The notes: generated by a model from the sequence alone, not told the origin. 64,000 nucleotides of DNA from Daejeonella sp. (GCF_017495225.1 NZ_JAFEIG010000020.1:434001-498000); one strand, 5' to 3'; numbered from the stretch's first letter, positions 46,888-56,993 are shown. A program made the numbers and translations.

Positions 46888-48603
46888 ATGAACGATCTAA
46901 AGATTTCCAAAAAAACAAGAAACTATATCCCTGATGGCCTAACAATTGATTGGGATAGTCTTGAACCCATATTCAATGAATTACAGACAAGAAATATCCA
47001 GTCTGTAACCGAGCTTGAGCAATGGCTATTAGACCGGAGTGAACTTGAGGCAGCTTTAGAAGAAGATTTTGCTTGGAGGTACATCCGCATGACCTGCGAT
47101 ACAACCGATGAAAAACTATTAAATGATTTCCAATACTTTGCAACTGAAATTGAGCCTAAAATTGCTCCAATTAACAATGAGTTGAATAAGAAATTCATTA
47201 ATTGCGCGCATACTGCCGAATTAGATCAAAAAAAGTACTTTGTTTATACTCGTGGGATAAAAAAAGCCCTTGAATTATTTAGGGAGGAAAACATTCCCCT
47301 TCTGACACAAATCCAAGTAGAGCAGCAAAAATATCAAGGAATTACGGGCTCCATGTCTGTAACACTTAATAATCAAGAGTACACATTAGAACAAGCTGCT
47401 GTTTTCTTAAAAGATACGGATAGATCGGTGCGACAATCGGCATGGGAGGCCATTACAGCCCGCAGGTTGAAAGATAAGGTCCAATTGGATGAATTATTCA
47501 ACAGTTTACTAAAGCTGCGTCACCAAGTCGCGCTCAATGCTGGCTTCGAAAATTTTAGAGATTATATGTTTCAGGCTTTAGGCCGCTTCGATTATAATCC
47601 CAAAGATTGCTTTAATTTTCATGAAGCTATTGAAAAAGAAATTGTTCCAATTTTAAAGGAGCAAGCTGAAAATCGGCGACAAGCCTTAGGATTAAGCAGC
47701 TTAAAGCCTTGGGATATGGAGGTTGACACATCCGGTAAGGCTGCTCTAAAACCATTTAAAAATGGCGATGAACTGATTGATAAATCAATTAAATGTTTCC
47801 AAGGATTGAGTCAATATATTGGCGAAAGACTCGAAATAATGAAAGCAAATGGCTTTTTCGATGTAGATAGCCGTAAAGGAAAAGCACCAGGTGGATATAA
47901 TTATCCATTGGCAGAAAGTGGAGCTCCTTTTATTTTCATGAATTCTGCAGGTACTTTCCGCGATTTAACCACCATGGTGCATGAGGGCGGCCATGCCATT
48001 CATACTTTTATAACTGCTGATCTTGAGTTAAATGATTTTAAACATACGCCTTCTGAGGTTGCAGAATTAGCTTCAATGAGTATGGAGTTAATCTCTATGG
48101 ATAATTGGGATGTTTATTTCGAAAAGCCTGAGGATTTAAAAAGAGCAAAGAAAGATCAATTAAAAGATGTGTTAAAAACACTTCCTTGGGTTGCCGTGGT
48201 TGATCAGTTCCAGCATTGGATTTATACCCATCCAGAGCATAGTAATGAAGAACGCGAGCAAGCATGGACAAATATATTTGAAACCTTCGGCAAAAATTTT
48301 AGCGATTGGTCTGAACATCCCGAAGCTCTCGAAAACCTATGGCAAAAACAACTCCATATTTTTGAGGTCCCATTTTACTATATAGAATATGGAATCGCTC
48401 AACTTGGAGCTATTGCTGTTTGGAAAAACTATAAAGAAGATCCTGCTAAAGGACTTTCCATGTATTTAGATGCCTTAAAATTAGGTTATACCAAAACGAT
48501 AAAAGAAATTTACGAAACTGCAGGAATTGAATTTAATTTTAGTGCAGATTATGTAAAAGAATTAGCCGATTTTGTAAAATCTGAGCTTAAAAAGTTAGAA
48601 TAA
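46888..48603 (+). CDS. M3 family oligoendopeptidase
   Basis: 571 residues. The zinc site is HEGGH, with His365, Glu366 and His369, and the third ligand Glu is expected downstream in 'PSEVAELASMSMELISM'. It cleaves short peptides in the cytoplasm (PepF/M3B type). No signal peptide. It starts one base after the upstream stop and is likely co-transcribed with the UbiA-like gene. There is a 113-base gap before the permease gene. Confidence 0.95.
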   Translation: MNDLKISKKTRNYIPDGLTIDWDSLEPIFNELQTRNIQSVTELEQWLLDRSELEAALEEDFAWRYIRMTCDTTDEKLLNDFQYFATEIEPKIAPINNELNKKFINCAHTAELDQKKYFVYTRGIKKALELFREENIPLLTQIQVEQQKYQGITGSMSVTLNNQEYTLEQAAVFLKDTDRSVRQSAWEAITARRLKDKVQLDELFNSLLKLRHQVALNAGFENFRDYMFQALGRFDYNPKDCFNFHEAIEKEIVPILKEQAENRRQALGLSSLKPWDMEVDTSGKAALKPFKNGDELIDKSIKCFQGLSQYIGERLEIMKANGFFDVDSRKGKAPGGYNYPLAESGAPFIFMNSAGTFRDLTTMVHEGGHAIHTFITADLELNDFKHTPSEVAELASMSMELISMDNWDVYFEKPEDLKRAKKDQLKDVLKTLPWVAVVDQFQHWIYTHPEHSNEEREQAWTNIFETFGKNFSDWSEHPEALENLWQKQLHIFEVPFYYIEYGIAQLGAIAVWKNYKEDPAKGLSMYLDALKLGYTKTIKEIYETAGIEFNFSADYVKELADFVKSELKKLE

Positions 48604-48679
48604 AGATAAATCAAACAAAATAAAAGAAGAATCCATCAATCAATATTTCTCAGAATGTACATTCCAAAAAAATATTTTT

Positions 48680-48687
48680 TATGTTTG
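48680..48687 (+). promoter_or_regulatory. Promoter -7 element of the third permease
   Basis: TATGTTTG, an exact TAnnTTTG, lies 29 bases before the ATG at 48717. The -33 element is unclear. Confidence 0.4.
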
Positions 48688-48716
48688 GTTCTCTAAACGA
48701 ACAATTTCAATAAATT

Positions 48717-50429
48717 ATGGCATTAAACCTGTTTCGCAAAAAATCTATTGAGCTAATCATGAGAGACCGTAAAGCCGGTTTTTCGGATGCAGAAACTGAA
48801 GCAGATGGATTAAAACGGGTTCTTAACGTAAAGGATCTTACTTTAATGGGTATTGCCGCTGTAATTGGGGCGGGAATTTTCTCTACAATTGGTAATGCGG
48901 CCTTTCAGGGCGGACCAGGAGTTAGTATTTTATTCATTGTTACGGCTATAACCTGTGGCTTTTCTGCGCTTTGCTATGCAGAGTTTGCATCTAGAATTCC
49001 GGTTGCTGGTAGTGCCTATACCTATGCTTATGCATCCTTCGGCGAACTTATTGCCTGGATTATTGGCTGGGATCTTTTAATGGAATATGCCATTGGAAAT
49101 ATCGCTGTAGCGATATCATGGAGTGAATATTTTACAAATTTACTTAAAGGATTTAACATTCATATTCCGGCCTACTTAACCATGGATTATTTGTCGGCTT
49201 CAAAAGCCCATGCAGAATTTGTGGCAGCGGGATCAAACCTCAGCGGGATGAGTGAAAAAGCAAGATTTGCGGTTCAAGCTTGGGCAGATGCTCCTGGTAG
49301 TGGAAGTTTTAAGTTCATCGCTGATATTCCTGCACTTGCCATTGTCTTTTTCATTACTTACCTCGTTTATATTGGAATCAAAGAGACTAAAAGAGCAACA
49401 AATGCCATGGTAATTCTTAAAGTAGGAGTTGTTATTGCTGTTATTCTATTAGGATTTTTCTATGTAAAACCTGCCAATTGGGATCCTTTTATGCCAAATG
49501 GATTTGCAGGTATGATGAAAGGTGTTTCTGGAGTATTTTTTGCCTATATCGGTTTCGATGCCATCTCAACCACAGCCGAAGAATGTAAAAACCCACAACG
49601 CGATCTTCCAAAAGGGATGATTTACTCCCTCATTATCTGTACAGTACTCTATATCCTAGTGGCATTAGTCTTAACAGGAATGGTAAGTTATAAAGAATTG
49701 CAAGTGGAAGATCCATTAGCTTTTGTATTCCAAAATGTAGGTCTAGAAAACATCAGTTATATCATTTCCATTAGCGCAGTTATTGCTACAGCGAGTGTAT
49801 TGTTGATTTTCCAAATGGGGCAACCTCGTATCTGGATGGCAATGAGTCGCGATGGTTTATTACCTAAAAAATTCTCAAGCATTCACCCAAAATATAAAAC
49901 ACCTTGGTTTGCAACACTTGTAACCGGTGCCGTTGTGGCTATTCCAGCCTTGTTTATGAATTTAACAGAGGTAACTGATTTAACTAGCATTGGAACCCTA
50001 TTTGCCTTTGTTTTGGTATGTGCAGGGGTGCTTTTACTTCCCAAAGAAGATGCCGAAGAATCAAAGCATAAACGTTTCAGAATTCCTTATATTAATTCAA
50101 AATTAATAGTCCCAGCCTTATTTATTGCGCTATTCATTACCTTTAGAAATGATATTTTTGCCTTATTTGAATATAATGGTGATTGGCATGTTTACAAAGA
50201 TAAACTACCTTATTTCTTATTCATTCTGGCAGCAATAATCATGTCTGTGCTGTCATTTACTAAAAACTTATCTCTAATTCCTGTTTTGGGGATGTTAAGT
50301 TGCTTATATCTCATGACAGAATTAGGTTATACCAATTGGCTGAGATTTTTATTGTGGCTGGGATTAGGATTGGTAATTTACTTCTCTTACTCTTACCATA
50401 AAAGCAATCTGAATAAAAAAGAGGTTTAA
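48717..50429 (+). CDS. APC-superfamily amino acid permease (CAT-like, long form)
   Basis: 570 residues with about 14 membrane segments. The N-terminus 'LFRKKSIELIMRDRKAG' and the APC signature 'MGIAAVIGAGIFSTIGNAAF' are followed by 'CYAEFASRIPVAGSAYTYAY' and 'FAYIGFDAISTTAEECKNPQ'. It is a paralogue of the permease at 12569-14044, with extra C-terminal spans and a longer loop around residues 145-200. Specificity is not readable. It is monocistronic and ends at a good terminator. Confidence 0.9.
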   Translation: MALNLFRKKSIELIMRDRKAGFSDAETEADGLKRVLNVKDLTLMGIAAVIGAGIFSTIGNAAFQGGPGVSILFIVTAITCGFSALCYAEFASRIPVAGSAYTYAYASFGELIAWIIGWDLLMEYAIGNIAVAISWSEYFTNLLKGFNIHIPAYLTMDYLSASKAHAEFVAAGSNLSGMSEKARFAVQAWADAPGSGSFKFIADIPALAIVFFITYLVYIGIKETKRATNAMVILKVGVVIAVILLGFFYVKPANWDPFMPNGFAGMMKGVSGVFFAYIGFDAISTTAEECKNPQRDLPKGMIYSLIICTVLYILVALVLTGMVSYKELQVEDPLAFVFQNVGLENISYIISISAVIATASVLLIFQMGQPRIWMAMSRDGLLPKKFSSIHPKYKTPWFATLVTGAVVAIPALFMNLTEVTDLTSIGTLFAFVLVCAGVLLLPKEDAEESKHKRFRIPYINSKLIVPALFIALFITFRNDIFALFEYNGDWHVYKDKLPYFLFILAAIIMSVLSFTKNLSLIPVLGMLSCLYLMTELGYTNWLRFLLWLGLGLVIYFSYSYHKSNLNKKEV

Positions 50430-50450
50430 TTATTGATAATTTACTAAAGA

Positions 50451-50484
50451 AAAAAGACGATTCCGTATTGGAGATCGTCTTTTT
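50451..50484 (+). terminator. Intrinsic terminator after the third permease
   Basis: AAAAAGACGAT (50451-50461) pairs with ATCGTCTTTTT (50474-50484) around a 12-base loop and the T-run continues. It separates the permease from the TonB-receptor-like gene. Confidence 0.88.
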
Positions 50485-50601
50485 TGTTTTAGCATCGAGC
50501 TTCAGAATAATTAAATAGTGTATCTTTAACAGATACAATTTTAAATACATTTAACTTAATAAAAATATAATTTCTTTTAAAATAATTTTACAATCCCTTG
50601 C

Positions 50602-53385
50602 ATGAAAAAAATTACTTTCGCAATACTTCTGTTTTTAACTTCCATATCCGCTTTTACCCAAAATAAGTACTCGATTAAAGGATCTGTCCTAGATACAGCT
50701 TCTGGAGTACCTTTGGTAAACACGAGTATTGCAGTTTTAAATGCTAAGGATTCTACACTTATAAAATTTGCACGTGCTACATCAAACGGCAGTTTTACTT
50801 TAAACAACCTTAAATCTGGACAGTTTATTCTTTTAGTAACTTATCCTGATTATGCAGATTATGTAGAAAGTTTTAAGTTAGACAGCATCAAACCTGAAAA
50901 AGATTTCGGTAAGCTAAAAATGATTTTGAAAGCCAGGCTTTTAGAAGAAGTAATTGTTAAAGGTAAAGCAGCGCAAATGACTATTAAAGGAGACACAACC
51001 GAATTTAATGCGGCAGCTTTCAATATTGAAGCTAACTCGAAGGTTGAAGACTTACTTAAGCAATTACCTGGAATACAAGTAGATAGAGATGGAAAGATTA
51101 CCGCACACGGTCAGAAGATAAATAAGGTATTGGTTGATGGTGAAGAATTTTTTGGTGATGACCCTACCCTAGTTACGAAAAATATTCGTGGCGACATGGT
51201 AGATAAAGTGCAGTTATTTGATAAGAAAAGCGATCAAGCTACATTTACTGGAATAGATGATGGTGAACGTACTAAAACAATCAATATCAAATTAAAAGAA
51301 GGTAAAAATCAGGGATATTTTGGGAAAGTGGATGTTGGATCAGGAAGCGATAAATTTTATCAAGGGCAGGCAATGCTCAATGTTTTCAAAGAAAAACAGA
51401 AATTTTCTGCCTATGGCACACTTGCAAATACGGCAAAAACAGGATTAGGCTGGGAAGAAAATAGCAAATTGGGTAATCCAAACATACAGGTAACTGAGGG
51501 TGCAATTATGTTTACTTCTAGTGAAGATGATTTCCTCGAATCATTTGATGGAAGATTTAATGGGGAAGGAATTCCTGTAACACGTAGTGGCGGACTTCAT
51601 TATGATAACAAATGGAAAGATGATAAATATTCAATCAACTTAAACTACAAAACTGGATCAATTAATATTTCGGGAGATAAAAATTCATTAAATCAAAATA
51701 ACCTACCAACGGGCATTATCAATAATAATTCGAATCAAGATTTTGATAATTCTATGTTCAGGCAAAAACTGGATGCGATATTTACAGTAAAGCTAGATAC
51801 CACTTCTGATTTAAAAATAACAATGGATGGCACCATAAAAAACAGTCAAACCAATAATAATTATCTTTCTTCAGGTTTTAGAGACAATGGCATATCAATC
51901 AATAATAGTAATAGGACATTAAGCAATGATACGGATCAAAAACTATTCAAAAGCAGTTTTTTATGGACTAAAAAACTAAAAAAGAAGGGACGTACCTTAT
52001 CACTTTCGTTTGGTCAAAATTATGATGAAGACGATGCCACTGGCTTTTTATACTCCAAAAACAATTTCTTCAATAGTCTTGGCGCAATTGATAGCACTCA
52101 GATAGTCGACCAATACAAAACAAATTTCAGTAAAAACTCGGGCTTTAATTCTAATATTACTTACTCAGAACCACTTTCGAAATCATTATCTATTGTTTTT
52201 AATTATGGATTAAACTTAAACAATAGCATTTCGGATAGAAAATCGTTCAATAAATCACAAAATGGGAAATTTGATATTTTAGATACTGAATTTAGTAATG
52301 ACTTTAAGCTCGATCAAAAATCTAATCTTGCAGGAGCAATCTTCAATTTAAAAAAGGGTAAAAGCATAGTCAATTTCGGCACTCGCTTAAGTGCTGTAGA
52401 TTTTAAACAAACAGACCAAAGTACTGGAAACATTTTCCAACGAGATTTTATTAATTGGTTGCCCCAAGCATCTTTCAAACATAATTTTTCAAGCCAAAAA
52501 TCTTTTGAACTTCGATATAATGGCTCAACAAATCAACCAACACTTAATCAAATACAGCCCATTAAGGTAAATACAGATCCATTAAATATAAGGATTGGTA
52601 ATCCTAATTTAAAACCTTCATTTAGAAATAGTATTAACATAAATTACTATTCATACAAGGTACTTAGCGACCAATCAATTTTCATTAGCGGAAACTATTC
52701 CTTTATTAATCAAGATATTGTAAATAATACAATTACTGATGCTGCTGGAAAAAGTACATTTCAGGCAAGTAATTTGAAAGGTAAAAATCCTGGAAATTTA
52801 AGTTTATATGCAGATTACAATCAAAAAATTCCAGGGACAGAGTTTAATGTTGGAGTAAATTTAAATTCCAATTTTAACACTTATTTCAATTTTATTAATG
52901 ATGTTTTAAATAAAACAAGATCCAATACTATCAATCCTGGACTTTCATTATCGAGACGAACCGAGAAAAAAATAGAGTTTTACTTTAATATTGGTCCAGA
53001 ATATATTACCAATGAATCATCATTACAAAAACAAATTAATAATAGTGGTTGGGGTGCTAATTCATGGTTTGAGCTCACTGTTTTTTTGCCTAACAAATTC
53101 AAAATCAATTCTCACGCAGAATATAAGTATCAGCAAAAAACTCAAACCTTCACCCAAGACTTTAATCGCTTAATTTGGAATACAGATATTTCTAGAAGCT
53201 TTTTAAAAGATGAAAGTTTAAAATTAACGCTAAGTGCCAACGATTTATTGAATCAAAACACTGGATTTGACCGATTTGCAAATGGCAATATGTTTGGCCA
53301 GAATAGCTTTACCACAATAAAAAGATTTTTCATGTTTTCACTCTCCTATGATTTAAATCAAATGGGTGGTGGTTCTAAAAATTAA
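50602..53385 (+). CDS. TonB-dependent-receptor-like outer-membrane protein (OMP_b-brl_3 type)
   Basis: 927 residues with a signal peptide ('AILLFLTSISAFTQ'). A carboxypeptidase-regulatory-like beta-sandwich covers about residues 25-110 ('YSIKGSVLDTASGVPLVNTS'). A plug-like part follows ('EDLLKQLPGIQVDRDGKITA' and 'INKVLVDGEEFFGDDPTLVT'), then a long barrel. The barrel contains many Asn and Ser loops and ends '...FMFSLSYDLNQMGGGSKN'. The ligand is unknown; a GLPGLI-family protein is encoded only three bases downstream. Such pairs recur in Bacteroidota. Confidence 0.88.
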   Translation: MKKITFAILLFLTSISAFTQNKYSIKGSVLDTASGVPLVNTSIAVLNAKDSTLIKFARATSNGSFTLNNLKSGQFILLVTYPDYADYVESFKLDSIKPEKDFGKLKMILKARLLEEVIVKGKAAQMTIKGDTTEFNAAAFNIEANSKVEDLLKQLPGIQVDRDGKITAHGQKINKVLVDGEEFFGDDPTLVTKNIRGDMVDKVQLFDKKSDQATFTGIDDGERTKTINIKLKEGKNQGYFGKVDVGSGSDKFYQGQAMLNVFKEKQKFSAYGTLANTAKTGLGWEENSKLGNPNIQVTEGAIMFTSSEDDFLESFDGRFNGEGIPVTRSGGLHYDNKWKDDKYSINLNYKTGSINISGDKNSLNQNNLPTGIINNNSNQDFDNSMFRQKLDAIFTVKLDTTSDLKITMDGTIKNSQTNNNYLSSGFRDNGISINNSNRTLSNDTDQKLFKSSFLWTKKLKKKGRTLSLSFGQNYDEDDATGFLYSKNNFFNSLGAIDSTQIVDQYKTNFSKNSGFNSNITYSEPLSKSLSIVFNYGLNLNNSISDRKSFNKSQNGKFDILDTEFSNDFKLDQKSNLAGAIFNLKKGKSIVNFGTRLSAVDFKQTDQSTGNIFQRDFINWLPQASFKHNFSSQKSFELRYNGSTNQPTLNQIQPIKVNTDPLNIRIGNPNLKPSFRNSININYYSYKVLSDQSIFISGNYSFINQDIVNNTITDAAGKSTFQASNLKGKNPGNLSLYADYNQKIPGTEFNVGVNLNSNFNTYFNFINDVLNKTRSNTINPGLSLSRRTEKKIEFYFNIGPEYITNESSLQKQINNSGWGANSWFELTVFLPNKFKINSHAEYKYQQKTQTFTQDFNRLIWNTDISRSFLKDESLKLTLSANDLLNQNTGFDRFANGNMFGQNSFTTIKRFFMFSLSYDLNQMGGGSKN

Positions 53386-53388
53386 AAG

Positions 53389-54171
53389 ATGATGAAAAAA
53401 AACACTCTATTTTCAATCCTTATTCTGATGCTAGTTCTAGCAAACTCAGTATTTGCTCAACATGCACGATTTACCACTGAAGGTTCAATAGAATTTGAAA
53501 AGAGCGTCAATATGCACGCTTTAATCAAAAAAAACATGAATAAGGATAATGAGTTTTATTATGTGCCTGCTTTTGAAGAATACAAAAAAACTCAAACTCA
53601 ATTCAAGATTTTAAAAAGTACACTCGTCTTTAATAAAGACAAAACTCTATTTAGTCCTGAACCTGTAGATCTAAATACACGTACCTGGTTTAGTGACATT
53701 CCTGCATCAACTCAAAATAATATCATTTACACTGACCTTATTTCAGGTACCAGTATTGTTCAAAAAACTGTTTTTGAAGAGACTTTCTTGGTTTCAGATA
53801 GCACACGGAAAATTAACTGGAAAATCACTTCAGAAACACGCGAAATTGCAGGTTATAATTGCCGCAGAGCTAATGCAATAATTATGGATTCAATTTATGT
53901 TGTTGCTTTTTATACGGATGAAATTCCTGTATCTGGCGGACCAGAATCATTTACAGGACTGCCTGGAATGATTTTAGGGGTGGCTATGCCTTATGAAAAT
54001 ATAAGTTGGTTTGCTAAACAAGTATTTGATAAACCCATGGCAGCAAGTGCTATTATAGCACCCAAAAAAGGCAAACCTATTGATAATAAAGGACTTCTAT
54101 CAACACTAAACAAAGTACTGAAAAGCTGGGGCACCTATGCCCAAAATTCACTGAAATCCTTTTTGCTTTAA
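53389..54171 (+). CDS. GLPGLI family protein
   Basis: 260 residues with signal peptide ('LMLVLANSVFAQ'). The family name motif appears as 'FTGLPGMILGVAMP', a GLPGMI variant of GLPGLI, in a context of short beta strands ('TSETREIAGYNCRRANAIIM'). These secreted or periplasmic proteins have no established function. The gene is immediately after the TonB-dependent-receptor-like gene, which suggests joint action at the outer membrane. It ends before a terminator that faces the convergent kup gene. Confidence 0.88.
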   Translation: MMKKNTLFSILILMLVLANSVFAQHARFTTEGSIEFEKSVNMHALIKKNMNKDNEFYYVPAFEEYKKTQTQFKILKSTLVFNKDKTLFSPEPVDLNTRTWFSDIPASTQNNIIYTDLISGTSIVQKTVFEETFLVSDSTRKINWKITSETREIAGYNCRRANAIIMDSIYVVAFYTDEIPVSGGPESFTGLPGMILGVAMPYENISWFAKQVFDKPMAASAIIAPKKGKPIDNKGLLSTLNKVLKSWGTYAQNSLKSFLL

Positions 54172-54204
54172 ATTTTATAAAATAGAAACTTATAAGATGT
54201 TTAT

Positions 54205-54241
54205 AAATGCAAAAAGACGCTTTAAGCGTCTTTTTGCATTT
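54205..54241. terminator. Bidirectional intrinsic terminator
   Basis: Perfect 16-bp arms (54205-54220 and 54226-54241) with AAAAAGACGC / GCGTCTTTTT core and a five-base loop. It sits between the GLPGLI gene and the convergent kup gene and can serve both. Confidence 0.92.
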
Positions 54242-54253
54242 GATACCAATAAT

Positions 54254-56194
54254 TTAAGTCAATCGAGTTAACTCACTCGTATCTTGACTGGAAATCATTA
54301 AAGGTACTCTTTCAATAGTTACAAAGCTGATATCTAATCCAAATCCACGTTCTTCAGAAAGCGAGAACTTCTTTAAAATAAAATAATAATCCATTATAAA
54401 CTTATCCCAAAAGCTCAACACATTTGATTTGGATAAGACTTTCTCTAGTACAACGAACCTGAAATCGCCAATAATTTTATATTTATTTAGAGAGGTATAT
54501 TTACTTGTGATATCCACCTCGCCATTTTTAACGAGATCTTCAACCACTTTTCTAAACAATACATTTATCTGCTGCTCCACACGGAAACCTAGCTTAAAAT
54601 CAATTCTAATGAGCTTATTTGGAATCAATGCCTCCACTTTATAATCTCTTGTAAAAGGCTCATCGGTAACATCAACGTGTACTATCCAATAAACATCCGC
54701 TCTTTTGGGCTGTTTCTGAAGAATAGAATACATTATTTTCGATTCTATTTCAGAATTAAAGTTTGAGCTAGTTAAGTAAACTAGTTGAGATGCATATTTA
54801 GGTACTGTTTCATCCTCACTCAATTCGGTAAGAATTGGGTAGTAGGAGTCAATCTCAACAAATTTCACGAAACGGTTTTTAATTTTCCTTGCTGAATACC
54901 AAGCCCACATCACAGAAAGCAATAATGAAGCTAACAGAAGTGTAAACCATCCTCCATGAAGGAATTTAGCCATATTAGCCACTAAAAATGCTAATTCAAT
55001 TATTCCATAAATGGAAACAAAAATTACAATGAGGTAATTTGGAAACTTCTTACGATGGAGAAATGTTGCAACAAGTATAGTGGTCATTAAAAAGGTAAGA
55101 TTTATGGCTAAACCATAAGCACCTTCCATATTTTGAGATTCGCGGAAGATTAAAACAACAATAATACATCCTATCCATAATAAAATATTGATGGAAGGAA
55201 CATATAATTGACCCTTTTGATTACTAGGATAATTAATTTTAACCTTTGGCCATAGGTTAAGTCGTACAGCCTCAGAAATAAGGGTAAATGAACCGGAAAT
55301 CATGGCCTGACTAGCGATAATCGCTGCAGCGGTAGCAATACTAATTCCGGCGATAAGGAACCATTCTGGCATAATGCTGAAAAATGGATTATCTCCAGGA
55401 CTAAGCGTACTTCCCTGATGCTGCCATAGCCATACACCCTGACCGAAATAGTTCAAAAGCAGACATAGCTTAACATAAATCCAACTAATTCGAATATTGG
55501 GACGGCCACAATGACCTAAATCGGAATATAAAGCTTCTGCTCCTGTTGTACATAAAAATACAGCACCGAGAATAAATAAAGCACTTGGGTTAGTTGATAA
55601 TAAAGCATAAGCATAATAGGGACTTACCGCTTTTAATATCTCAGGAAACTGAATAAGGTAGAAACTTCCTAAAACAGCCATCATGGTAAACCAAACGAAC
55701 ATAATGGGTCCGAATGCTTTTCCAACTATAAAAGTTCCAAACTGCTGTATTAAAAACAACAAGGAAATAATGGCGATAACAATAGGAACGGTTGGGATGT
55801 CTTTATAAAAAATTCGCAAACCCTCAATGGCTGCAGAAACAGTAATTGGTGGGGTAATCATGCCATCTGCCAGCAAAGCGGAACCTCCAATCATGGCCGG
55901 AATTACTAGCCATTTACCCTTTTTCTTAACCAAAGAATAAAGTGATAGAATACCTCCCTCACCTTTATTATCTGCACGTAATGTTATAATTACATATTTT
56001 ATTGTGGTTTGCAGAGTTAATGTCCAAAATATACAAGACAAACCGCCTAAAATCAGGTCGGTAGTAATGATTCGATCAGAAATAATTGCTTTAAATACAT
56101 ATAATGGTGAGGTTCCAATATCACCATAAATAATACCTAAACTAATTAATAAACCTGCTGCAGATAGCTTGTGGAGATTTTTATTATTCGACAC
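54254..56194 (-). CDS. kup: Potassium transport protein Kup
   Basis: 646 residues. Kup is a K+/H+ symporter of the inner membrane with about twelve spans and a C-terminal cytoplasmic domain. Conserved segments are 'ALGIIYGDIGTSPLYVFKA'-like at the N-terminus ('GIIYGDIGTSPLYVFKAIIS'), 'LADGMITPPITVSAAIEG' and 'YSDLGHCGRPNIRISWIYVK'. The start is a GTG at 56194, and a TACTTTTG promoter element lies upstream. It is monocistronic, convergent with the GLPGLI gene. Confidence 0.96.
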   Translation of the reverse strand: MSNNKNLHKLSAAGLLISLGIIYGDIGTSPLYVFKAIISDRIITTDLILGGLSCIFWTLTLQTTIKYVIITLRADNKGEGGILSLYSLVKKKGKWLVIPAMIGGSALLADGMITPPITVSAAIEGLRIFYKDIPTVPIVIAIISLLFLIQQFGTFIVGKAFGPIMFVWFTMMAVLGSFYLIQFPEILKAVSPYYAYALLSTNPSALFILGAVFLCTTGAEALYSDLGHCGRPNIRISWIYVKLCLLLNYFGQGVWLWQHQGSTLSPGDNPFFSIMPEWFLIAGISIATAAAIIASQAMISGSFTLISEAVRLNLWPKVKINYPSNQKGQLYVPSINILLWIGCIIVVLIFRESQNMEGAYGLAINLTFLMTTILVATFLHRKKFPNYLIVIFVSIYGIIELAFLVANMAKFLHGGWFTLLLASLLLSVMWAWYSARKIKNRFVKFVEIDSYYPILTELSEDETVPKYASQLVYLTSSNFNSEIESKIMYSILQKQPKRADVYWIVHVDVTDEPFTRDYKVEALIPNKLIRIDFKLGFRVEQQINVLFRKVVEDLVKNGEVDITSKYTSLNKYKIIGDFRFVVLEKVLSKSNVLSFWDKFIMDYYFILKKFSLSEERGFGLDISFVTIERVPLMISSQDTSELTRLT

Positions 56195-56213
56195 TACAAT
56201 TCAATTTTGGGTA

Positions 56214-56244
56214 CAAAAGTAATTTTTTTAAATAATTTTACAAC
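56214..56244 (-). promoter_or_regulatory. Promoter of kup
   Basis: On the minus strand GTTG (56241-56244) and TACTTTTG (56214-56221) are spaced 19 bases apart, one mismatch from the consensus. The leader to the GTG at 56194 would be about 15 bases. Confidence 0.6.
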
Positions 56245-56410
56245 TGTATGAATAATACATTGATTTTCAATCTTTTTTTTTATAATTTTAAAGGACTGTT
56301 AATTCTTTGGAAGAAACAGAATTATTACGTTAAAAATTGTTAAAAAAGGGCTAATTACTCGCAAAAAAGCTAAAAATGGATTACCTTTACACTTTCAAAC
56401 ATTCTTGCGT

Positions 56411-56950
56411 ATGATAAACGTCTACTTGCGATCTTTTGTTGCATCAATTGTACTAAGCCTTATGCTTGGTATGAATGCTTATGCTAACAACTTTTCACAA
56501 GTTCCTAGACCAGATTCTACAAAAGTTAAACAAAAGGTATCCACAAAAATCACAGATACCCGACTTAACAAACCTGCTTACCTAAAAAATGGTGTAAAAG
56601 TTAATTTTATTCCATTTAAACCGGCTAAGGATAGCTTTTTTATGAACAATAAGTTCATGGGCACACCAAAAGCTAGCCTCAACGACAAGGTTTTAAATAA
56701 TGTTAAGGTCTACCCCAACCCAATTTCTGATCAATTAAATTTAAGCTTTAATGTCAGCAAAGAGGCAACAGTGACCGTAAAAATCATGGATGTACTTGGA
56801 AATGAGATCACTACACTCCTTTCCGAACGTATCGCAGCTGGCGATCAAAATAAACCATTTCAAATTGCTTCGCGAATTACAAGTGGATTCTATTTCATAC
56901 GCGTAAGTGTAGGCTCAGAAGTAATCACGAAAAGAATCTCTGTACTTTAA
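56411..56950 (+). CDS. Small secreted protein with T9SS type A sorting domain
   Basis: 179 residues from the ATG at 56411; a TTG at 56405 is not needed. A signal peptide ending near 'LMLGMNAYA' is followed by about 65 low-complexity residues and then a C-terminal T9SS type A sorting domain: 'VKVYPNPISDQLNLSF', 'VTVKIMDVLGNEITTLL', 'GFYFIRVSVGSEVITKRIS'. The domain directs export across the outer membrane by the T9SS. The cargo portion is tiny with no recognised fold, so the function is unknown. It is the first gene after the divergent kup promoter region. Confidence 0.9.
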   Translation: MINVYLRSFVASIVLSLMLGMNAYANNFSQVPRPDSTKVKQKVSTKITDTRLNKPAYLKNGVKVNFIPFKPAKDSFFMNNKFMGTPKASLNDKVLNNVKVYPNPISDQLNLSFNVSKEATVTVKIMDVLGNEITTLLSERIAAGDQNKPFQIASRITSGFYFIRVSVGSEVITKRISVL

Positions 56951-56993
56951 TATTTTTTACCTTCTTTTTGCTCCGTATTTCTATATTCGCTGT

